Shown piece after piece: positions 56,529-64,000 of a DNA stretch of 64,000 nt. Each line of letters opens with the position of its first letter. The first letter of the stretch is position 1. The translations under genes and the position numbers were made by a program. The DNA lies in NCBI GenBank assembly GCA_023055355.1, contig JALJCS010000035.1, forward strand, positions 1,240,001-1,304,000, written 5' to 3'. The notes beneath the pieces were generated by a model, which saw nothing but the letters and a program-made list of their open reading frames with translations, did no database searches and was not told the DNA's origin. Source of the stretch: Agelaius tricolor. Its lineage: Eukaryota; Chordata; Aves; Passeriformes; Icteridae.

Positions 56529-57119
56529 TGTGACGCCGAGAATGTTCAAAGTCTCTTTTCCCAGCCTGGTGCTTGAAGAAGGAGTCAGGGCTCTTCATTG
56601 CTCGGTCTCAAGGTTGTTTATTGTATCTTATCTAGAAAATTCTTTCTCCTGCCCAGATCCATCCAGCAGGACAGACAGAGGCACTGTGCCTGCCCCAGGG
56701 CAGGGTTATGTCTTTATTCTAAAAACTACCTGTACAATGTTTACAATTACTTCCCAATAGCTATCACCTATGTTAGACAGTGAGCTTCTACTCTAAACCA
56801 ATCCAAAAGTGCCACCATCACAGCAGAAGATGGAGGCCAAGAAGAAGAAGGAGAAAGGCTGGACACACCCAGTTCCCTCCATCTTGCCCCCTGAACCCCC
56901 ATTCTAAAAACCCCAAAATCTACTTTTTCACCCTGTGATAACTTTACTATTATTCTACCTAAACTGTTGTGGCTTGCAGATCCTCATATAAAGTAGGTAA
57001 TTTGCTGCACAGGTCATAATCAAACCCCCAGGTGTTCTGGGCTCTGTGCCAGGGTCTCTGAGCCCCCTGGCAGGGTTTGGGCACTCAGGACAGCCACAGG
57101 GATGTGCTGGGCTCCCACA
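56529..57119 (-). mobile_element. LTR, family LTR-E, diverged copy
   Basis: Aligns with 53414-54022 throughout, for example tatcacctatgttagacagt, cagcagaagatggagg, cctgaacccccattctaaa and gtgccagggtctctgagc. The TATA box is mutated to an AATAAAG-like form (plus ctttattc). No target duplication is left, which suggests it is older or rearranged. Confidence 0.85.
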
Positions 57120-57860
57120 CAGGAGAGCCCTGGCAGGGAGGGAAGCACAGTGAGGCTGCTGCTGGCAGATTGCTGCTCCCTGCTTGGTTTGTCAGAGCAT
57201 GTACAAACTCCCTGTCTGCAGAGATGAGATAATCACAGCCTGCTGGGGGACTGGAGTGCCTCTGAGTGTGTTCAACAAACATCAAGGGCAGCAAGGCTGG
57301 GATGCTGGAAAACAAGGGCTCCTCAGCATGTCCTGTTCAGGGCTGATCCCACTCAGGGCGGAGAGCAGAGGGCAGCCCTGCCTGAGCCCTGATCAAACTG
57401 AGATTGCCCTGGGGTGTCTGTGCTCCTGCAGCCCACCCCTGAAGGTGCTGCCACACTCTGGGTGTGTGAGGAGCTCAGGTTCCTGGGATTTTTGTCTCTG
57501 GCTCCCTCAACCCCCTTAATCCCTCCCCTGGCCTGGGGCACAGGGCACAGCTCATGACTGGTCTCCTGTGATCAGGGGTTGCTCCAGCTCATTCTGCTCT
57601 CTGGTCTGCTCTAACCTCCAGTCTCAGATGTCTTAGGCTGGACTTTCTTAAGGAGCCACCTCCCTGTAAGTCCAGCACAGGTTTGGGAAGCTGGAGACGT
57701 TTCTACCAGCAGGAACCTGCGGCTCTTTTACCTGCTCCACCCTCCTGCCTGCCTTTGGAAGGACAGCACTGAGCAGCCTGAGGAGCTCAGGAGATGAGGC
57801 AAAAACCACGGCACAGGGTGAGGGATGGCTGTGGCTGTTCTGTGAGAGACATCCTGGGGC
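57120..57860. other. No gene seen
   Basis: Unique sequence of moderate GC. Frames are short and overlapping. Confidence 0.45.
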
Positions 57861-57869
57861 AGGGCACAG

Positions 57870-58475
57870 AATCAGAGAATTCACAGAATTCACAGAATTA
57901 ATGGGATCACAGTATTCACAGGATCACAGATCACACAGAATCACAGAATTCACAGAATTCACAGAATCACAGAATTAATGGGATCACAGTATTCACAGAC
58001 TCACAGAATTCACAGAATCCCAGAATCACTGGGTTGGAAGAGACCTTCAAGTCCATCGAGTCCAGCCCAGCCCCAACACCTCACCCAAACCCTGGCCCCC
58101 AGTGCCACATCCAGGCTTTGTTAAACACCCCCAGGGATGGGGACCCCACCACCTCCCTGGGCAGCCATTCCAGAACTTTATCACCCTTTGTGTCAAACAC
58201 TTTTCCCTGCTATCCAACCTGTATTTCCCTTGGTGCAGCTCGAGGCTGTGTGCTCTGGTTGTGTCAGTGCTGCTGGAGACAGAGCCCAGCCCCAGCTGAG
58301 CACAGGCACCTTTCAGGGGCTGTGAGAGTGATGGGGGCAGCCCTGAGTCTCCTTTGCTCCAGGCTGAGCACCCCCAGCTCCCTCAGGGGCTCCTCACAGG
58401 GTTTGTGCTCCCAGCCCCTCTCCAGCCTTGTTCCCTCTGGATGTGGCAGCCCAGAGCAGCACCCTGCATGTGTGT
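57870..58475 (-). mobile_element. CR1 LINE 3' fragment with expanded tail
   Basis: Left: a tail of repeated cacagaattcacagaatt and aatgggatcacagtattc units (57878-58025), the reverse of the CR1 terminal repeat. Then gggttggaagagaccttcaa, gtccatcgagtccagcc, agggatggggaccccaccac, ctccctgggcagcc and tgtgctctggttgtgtcag blocks typical of the CR1 3' region. Frames here (58034-58609) are LINE-derived or chance, with no intact reverse transcriptase. Confidence 0.9.
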
Positions 58476-60448
58476 CCAGGAGTGTGGGGAGGATCCAGCC
58501 CCCAACAAGCTCCCAGCCCTGCACAGCAGAGGGAGAGCAGAGGGAAGGGCAGACGAAGCAGAACTCATCTCCCATTCCAAGGAGCAGCAGCCCAGAGGCT
58601 GCTAATTAAACAATATCTGCCATGAAGGCAGGCAATGAGGGTGACATTTACCTCTTGCAGGCTATAAATACCCAGCCATGAGCAAACATTTCTAATCAGT
58701 GATTATGGGTGAGGTTATTTTCCCTGGCGTTGTGAACGATTGTTTGTTTGTGCAGGGTTAATGGGCAGGATCGTGCTGGAGGAGCTGCCCAGGGACTGGG
58801 GCTGGTGCCTGCTCCAGGGCTTTGGAGCCAACCTGAGCTGGGTGGGCAGGCCTGGGAGGGCAGGAAATGTGATGGTGTTCACTGGGCTCCCAGGATCCAG
58901 GGAGGCTGTTTCATGATAAGAAATAATAAACACCTGAGTCCCAACGTGAAATCCTGTCTCAAGTGCCCTCAATCCAGAGCAGAGAAACCAATGGCTGGAA
59001 CCCCAGAGCTGAGTGGGGTCAGAGACCATCCCACAGCTGGTTTTGGGCTGTGGGGTCCTGGCAGAGCCTGCTCCTGACCTTTTCCCTGGCTGCATTCCCT
59101 TTGCAGCATGGGTTGCCCTCTGATCAGGAGCTGGCAGCTCAGTGTCACATCTCCAGCTCGGACTTCTGGCCAGTCCTCCAGGTTAATCAACAGAGAGGGT
59201 GAAAAACTTGAATTTCAGCCTTAAATATCCTAAATAAAGCCATGGTGACTGAGCTGGAAACACATAAATACGATGTAGGCTGTTTTTTTTTTTTTTAATT
59301 GTTGTCTAGCAGCAGCTGGGTTTAGCTGTGCTGAGAGAGGAGGGAAGATCAGCAGCTCCTGCTCCCCACACCTGGAGCAGGTGTTTCATTCCAGTCCCCG
59401 TGCTTTGGATGTGCACTAAGCTGGTTAAAAGCATTCTTTAACCCTGTTTTCCTTGGAGCTGAATTCCCAGCAAAAGGAAATTTAAATTTACCATGGCAAG
59501 CATCTAACACATCCACTGGGGAAAGCGCCGAGCTCCTGCTGGAAGCAGAGAGAGCCTCTGGAATCACAGATCCCTGGGGCCTTGCCAAACCAGAGCCACA
59601 GCTCCTGTGATAGGCACTCACTCCTGCTGGCTGACAGGAGAGGGAAAAACAGTGAGGAGAGCAGGCAGGAGTGGCAGAAACCAGAGCCGAGCTGGGCGTG
59701 GGCTCCAGAGGGCCAGCACCGCTGGGGTTTGTCCAGGTGAGAAATTTGAGAGTGGCAGAATCACCTGAGAGAGCAGCACAAGGAGCTGCCCCAGCCCTGC
59801 AGGTTTGCAGGTGAATTCTGCGGCTCTGGGTGGACGTGGGGAAATGTTGAACACACCCCAAGCTGCCTTTGGTGGCTCCTTGTGCCAAGTCATCCATACC
59901 CAGTGCTCTTCCTTGGGGTCATTTCTCCTCACTTCTTCCTCAGATTCCTCCACCTCCACTTGGAGCCCTGATCCTCTCCCTGCCCCAGATCTGGGGCAGC
60001 CCCTGATTTTCTGCTGATTTTCTGCTGATTTTCCACTTCCATCCCAGTGCTCACTGCTGTGCTCTCCTTCCAAGGGTTTTTCTGTCCATGGCACCCCTGG
60101 AGCTGTGGAGCCTGGCAGGGTCAGTGCTCTGCAGCTGGACCGGGATGTTTGGCACCACAAACCAACCACCTGCTGTGTGCAGAGCCCAGCCCAGCTGAAA
60201 TGTGGTTTTTATGACAGCAAATGACACCAGGTGTATCTGTTGAGCTCTTGCTGAGCTGATTCAGCTCCCAGCCATCTGTGCAGCCTCATTTTCCTAAGCC
60301 TGGGGGTTTCAGAGCTGCAGCAGCACGTGCAGACTCAGCAGTGCCTTCCTGCCCCTTGGCACCACTTTGGAGCAGCCAGAATGTGGGGGAGCTTTGGCTG
60401 CTCAGTGCCCCAGTTCATTCAGTTGTGGAGGAGCAGGAGATGGGTCTG
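58476..60448. other. No gene seen
   Basis: Unique sequence with a T-run at 59283-59297 and a small ttttctgctga tandem at 60006-60034. Minus frames of 182-183 codons (59349-60169) lack domains. Confidence 0.45.
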
Positions 60449-60739
60449 TGTCGCTCTGATTTATTGAGATTTTCTAAGCCTTCTGATGTCGACATTCTTG
60501 TAACGAACTTTCTCACACACTTCCTGTAAATAACGCCTTGTTTTGCATTCTTTTATGGAAGAAGAGAAATTTGATGGGCTGTTGGTTTGTCCAGTGCCAT
60601 TGGAGAGGTGGCACTGCCACCCTCCAATCCACTGTCACTTTTGGAAAACTATAAATGTCGGAGTCAGAAAATGAAATTCCCTTTTTTCACCTTGAGAACA
60701 GCGGTGTGTGCTCGTGTTGTTTCATGTCCCACAGTGACA
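60449..60739 (+). mobile_element. Solo LTR, family LTR-C, with target duplication
   Basis: TGTCGC start, GTGACA end, flanks GGTCTG (60443-60448) and GGGCTG (60740-60745), a 6-bp duplication with one change. Sense order: gattttctaagccttctgat, gaactttctcacacactt, caccctccaatccactgtc, aactataaatg (TATA-like) and gagtcagaaaatgaaattc. This is the only plus-strand C copy and the best preserved. Confidence 0.87.
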
Positions 60740-61462
60740 GGGCTGGAGGGAGGGAAGGAGCCAGCAGGGCCTCCCAGCACCCAGCCCAGGGAGAGCCCAC
60801 CCAGCCCCACTGCTGGCAGTCCCTGGCACTCACAGGATCCGTGGCACACAGCATCTCTCACATCTTTTAGGTGTGATTTGTATTTTCGTCTCTGAAACTG
60901 GGACAACTGGGCATCCAGGGGATGCTCATCTTCCATGCAAAGGGACACCAGGGTCCCACAACCACTGCTGATGTTTTTAAAGGCGTTACTGCAGTGGATT
61001 TTACAGAATTTCCCCACATCAGACCTGTTAGAGCAGACCTAAATAATGATGAATACTGTAACTTATTGCCACCTGGGACAGACTCATTATTCAGAGATGT
61101 TGACTGTGCCAAGCGATTTGGGACACTGGAATCAAGGCAGCTTTCCTGGAAAACCTGGACTTTAAACTGTATTTTTTCCCTTTAGCAGTAATCCAGCATC
61201 CCCAATAACTAAGTTGCTCTGAGGCCTACAGACACAAAAAACTAAAATTATTTTTTTTAAAAAGAGTTGTTTGTAATTTCAGTAGGCCAAACAGAAAAAT
61301 TCTAATCACAACGTATGGAAAACGTTTTGTTTTGTTTGGGTTTTTTTTAAATTAAATATTTATTTATAAATAGTATGAATGTTTAAAACCTCCAAGAATC
61401 TGTGCTTCATACATGTTGCTGTCAGACATCCTGACACCAGGAATGTGCTGGTGCTCAGAGTT
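60740..61462. other. No supported gene; one unusual open frame
   Basis: A non-repetitive plus frame is open from 60877 to 61185 with balanced amino-acid composition, but there is a stop (tga at 60874) between it and the nearest acceptor-like tttag at 60866-60870, and no clear donor. T- and A-runs lie at 61247-61262. Confidence 0.4.
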
Positions 61463-61946
61463 AGGACATCTTGGGAAGGCTGAGAAAAGGGGAATTGTGC
61501 AGCCTGGAGAGGAGAAGGCGCTGGGATGGTTTTGTTGTGGCCTCCCAGTGCCTGAAAAGGGCTCAAAAAAAAAGATGGGGAGAGGCTCTGGACAAGGGAT
61601 GGAGGCTCAGGACCCAGAGAATGGCTTCAAACTCAAAGAGGGCAGGGCTGGATGGGATATTGGGAATCAGGAATTGTTCCCTGGCAGGGCTGGATGGGAT
61701 ATTGGGAATTAGGAATTGTTTCCTGTGAGGGTGGGCAGGCCCTGGCACAGGGTGCCCATCCCTGGATCCCTGGCAGTGCCCAAGGCCAGGCTGGACAGGG
61801 CTGGGAGCACCTGGGACAGGGGAAGGTGTCCCTGGGACAGTGGGAGGTGTCCCTGGGACAGGGAAGGTGTCCCTGCCATGGCAGGGGTGGCACTGGGTGG
61901 GTTTAGGGTCCCTCCCAACCCAAACCCTCCCAGGATTCCGTGATGT
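61463..61946 (+). mobile_element. CR1 LINE 3' fragment with internal duplications
   Basis: gaaggctgagaaaaggg, cagcctggagaggagaagg, agagggcagggctggatgg, gagggtgggcaggccctgg, tggatccctggcagtgccc and ggccaggctggac, through ggtccctcccaacccaaacc to gattccgtgatg. A 42-bp segment (gggctggatgggatattggg) is doubled at about 61642-61725, and the 21-bp gggacag...gtgtccct module is present three times at 61814-61876. Confidence 0.9.
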
Positions 61947-62683
61947 CTCCTGCAGAGAGTCTGTGCCACCTTCTCCCTTTGCTGGAATTGAAGCACTGCC
62001 AGAAGAGAGCAGGGAATTCTTGTTAAATTCAAGATTTTGACACTGCCACACACAGATCTTTTATAGAATCGCTATTTTGAATGCCACTCTTTAACGTGAC
62101 TGCAGTTGGACTTAAGCAGATGCTTAAAGTTAACCATCTGCTTAATTGCTGATAGGATTAGGGTTTAAATAGAGCTCTCCCTTCTTCCCTAACACGGAGC
62201 CACTTTCTTTGTGCCTCAATAAAGCCATGGCTCATTTTAAGGGCTTGATTAGTGCTGGTGACTTCTTTATCTGCCTGAAGATAAGGCTCTGATCGGTGTT
62301 AGATCGCATCTGCATCTTAATTGTCCTGAAAGCACTGGCCCAAAGCCACGTTTAGCAGTTGACAGGCATGCAAAGGAGCCTCCATCCAGGGAAAACAAAT
62401 CAGCAGAAGGGTGGAATTCATTTCAAACCCTCACATCCTCCCTGCTGGCCCCTCACAGGCGCTCCTTGCTGTGTCACATCGAGAGAAAGTCTTTGCTTCT
62501 CTGCCCAGACACCTCCAGGCTGGCCATGCCTTGGTGACAGATGAGGAGCAAGTGAATTTCTATGGCTCTAGAGTGATTTAAAAGCAGTTAAGGACCTCAG
62601 TCTATTTATCTGCATCGTGGAACTGCTGATAACAGCTCAGAGTTATCAGTGCTGGGGCTGGGAGAGCCCCCCTGGGCTCTGGG
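61947..62683. other. No gene seen; candidate conserved non-coding DNA
   Basis: 62090-62340 is repeat-free, with gcagatgcttaaagttaacc, ttaattgctgataggatta and gccatggctcattttaaggg words. It looks like regulatory DNA, with no exon signals. Confidence 0.4.
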
Positions 62684-63112
62684 TGTGGTGGGGCTGTGAG
62701 GGTCCCCAGGACGAGAGATGAGAATTGACTCCAAGTCCTCAGAGGGCTGATATTATATTATATTATATTATATTATATTATATTATATTATATTATATTA
62801 TATTATATTATATTATTATATTATCACATTATATTATATTATATTATCACATTATATTATATTACATTACATTACATTATATTACATTATATTATATATT
62901 ACATTACATTATATTACATTATATCATATTATATCACATTATATATTATAATTATATTAAAATTAAATACTAAAACTACACTAAAGAAAGAGAAAGGAGA
63001 CATCAGAAGGCTAAACAAGAATGAATAATAAAACACCTCTGACTGACCAGAGTCTGACACAGCTGGACTGGGATTGGTCATTAATTAAAAACAATTCACA
63101 TGGAACCAATCT
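62684..63112 (-). mobile_element. LTR-A, 5'-truncated, with microsatellite
   Basis: Plus-strand start tgtggtggggctgtgagg, then gactccaagtcctcagagg, a long pentanucleotide tract, actacactaaagaaagag, gagtctgacacagctgg and attggtcattaattaaaaac. It stops at aaccaatc before the usual LTR 5' third, so the LTR is truncated there next to a (TTA)n tract at 63113-63134. Confidence 0.85.
62752..62955. repeat. (ATATT)n microsatellite inside LTR-A
   Basis: About 40 units. The first 12 or so are perfect; later ones vary to acatt, tcac and atattatc. Same LTR position as the tracts at 1937 and 6919. Confidence 0.95.
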
Positions 63113-63313
63113 TTTATTATTATTATTATAGACTGTGATTATGCTTGGAGGGCAGCAGGAAAGGGCTTTGGTTCTCTGCTGATTCCTGCTCCTTTTCAGT
63201 CTGTGGAGGAGGATGGGACAGCCAGGCCCTGGTGTTTCCTGAGGAAAAGCAGTGACCAGGGTTGGATTCCTGCTCTCCACCTGGATTTGAGGTCCCAGGA
63301 CTCCCTGGAGAGC

Positions 63314-63530
63314 CCTTCTCACAGGGATTTCATCCTCAGCTTTTTACTCTTTACACATGGTGGGAGAGGAAAAACCAGAGCAAAAATCCTTCTCACAGGG
63401 ATTTCATCCTCAGCTTTTTCTCTTTACACATGGTGGGAGAGGGAAAACCAGAGCAAAAATCCTTCTCACAGGGATTTCATCCTCAACTTTTTCTCCGTAC
63501 ACTTGGTGGGAGAGGGAAAGCCAGAGCAGG
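63314..63530. repeat. 73-bp tandem repeat, 3 units
   Basis: ttctcacagggatttcatcc recurs at 63316, 63390 and 63463, followed each time by a ttacac/gtacac, tggtgggagag and aaccagagca sequence. Confidence 0.93.
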
Positions 63531-64000
63531 ACTTTGTGTTCCCTCCCCTTCTCCTGTCTGCCAGCACCATGGGGTTAGAAGGGACCGTGTGTTACTTCCA
63601 AAGGTATTTGCATAATTATCTCAGCACTCAGAATGTGCAAGAGCTGGCTGTGTTCCACCAAAGATTGCACTGAACTAATCCTGCTTTAGACACCCAGCCT
63701 ATTTATACCTTCTCAGATCAGCTCCATCTCCAGCAATGCCCTTTTTAAAGGACACGGCTGCTTTCTCCTGACCATATGTTTCCCCTGTTTTTTTCCCATT
63801 CTGGACGTGTTTCCAAAGGTTGCTGCTCCCCCAGCTGCTGTTGTGCTCTGCTGGCTGCTGTTAGTCATGCTTTCTGCTCAGCTGCTGGGTTTTTGAGGAA
63901 ACCAGGCCATATTTATCCAATTTGTGTTTCCAAGGCAGTGGGAAGTTCTCAGGCACGGAGGGGGATCCCAGGCACTCCAGGTTTGTGCCCTGGGCTCTGC
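63531..64000. other. No gene seen
   Basis: Unique sequence to the window edge, nothing recognised. Confidence 0.4.

Noticed and set aside
58034..58609. 191-codon plus frame
   Set aside because: It lies antisense to a CR1 3' fragment and shows no conserved domain.
1..64000. CRISPR array, operons or prokaryotic genes
   Set aside because: Tandem repeats here have no unique spacers of constant length, and all repeat families are vertebrate retroelements. The DNA is eukaryotic.

Overview
This window is vertebrate nuclear DNA, most likely from a bird and probably a songbird. The evidence is the repeat content. There are many 3' fragments of CR1 LINEs, the dominant avian retroposon, plus numerous short solo LTRs of endogenous retroviruses with 6-bp target duplications. 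There are no Alu, B1 or other mammalian SINEs. The sequence is CpG-poor and no bacterial-style genes are packed together. I found no protein-coding exon, tRNA or rRNA that I can support. Every long open frame lies in a tandem repeat or a transposon fragment, or is an unconvincing short frame. The window reads as intergenic or intronic DNA.

Mobile elements: I group the LTRs into five families by shared sequence; the names are mine. LTR-A: 1861-2318, 6622-7036, 7888-8304, 38434-38846 and 62684-63112, plus a fragment at 19090-19217. LTR-B: 17084-17468, 21299-21700, 25865-26245, 42758-43151, 46457-47002 (an inverted fold-back copy) and 49578-49965. LTR-C: 8754-9048, 42240-42533, 51903-52149 and 60449-60739. 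LTR-D: 4882-5490, 26383-26520, 35701-36183 and a relative at 55110-55550. LTR-E: 53414-54022 and 56529-57119. Several have TG...CA ends and 6-bp target duplications (for example GGTTTG, GCAAAC, GGGCCA, GCTGGG), as expected of class II (alpha/beta-retrovirus-like) elements. Two LTR-B copies keep the first bases of the retroviral leader, with a primer-binding site resembling that for tRNA-Trp. No gag, pol or env remains. CR1 fragments lie near 8.7, 10.4, 12.4-13.8, 14.9, 27.9, 34.9, 37.9, 58 and 61.7 kb, with weaker ones near 16.3, 28.9 and 42.7 kb.

Tandem repeats: the window is unusually rich in mini- and microsatellites, roughly 6-7 kb in total. The largest is a 1.08-kb (GGAAT/GGAGT)n array at 12503-13580. 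It sits inside a CR1 element and contains a 160-bp higher-order duplication. Other arrays have units of 15 bp (19276-19708), 30/43 bp (30230-31005), about 53 bp (32885-33790), 47 bp (45640-46305), 64 bp (54031-54265) and 73 bp (63314-63530). (TATAA)n tracts lie inside three LTR-A copies at the same internal position.

The remaining sequence is mostly unique and non-coding. A few stretches have the AT-balanced, low-repeat look of conserved non-coding elements (near 22.2, 23.7-24.1, 34.2-34.5, 53.0-53.2 and 62.1-62.3 kb), but that needs a cross-species alignment to decide. No gene network can be described. The main story is retroelement insertion followed by local tandem-repeat expansion, sometimes seeded from the retroelement sequence itself.
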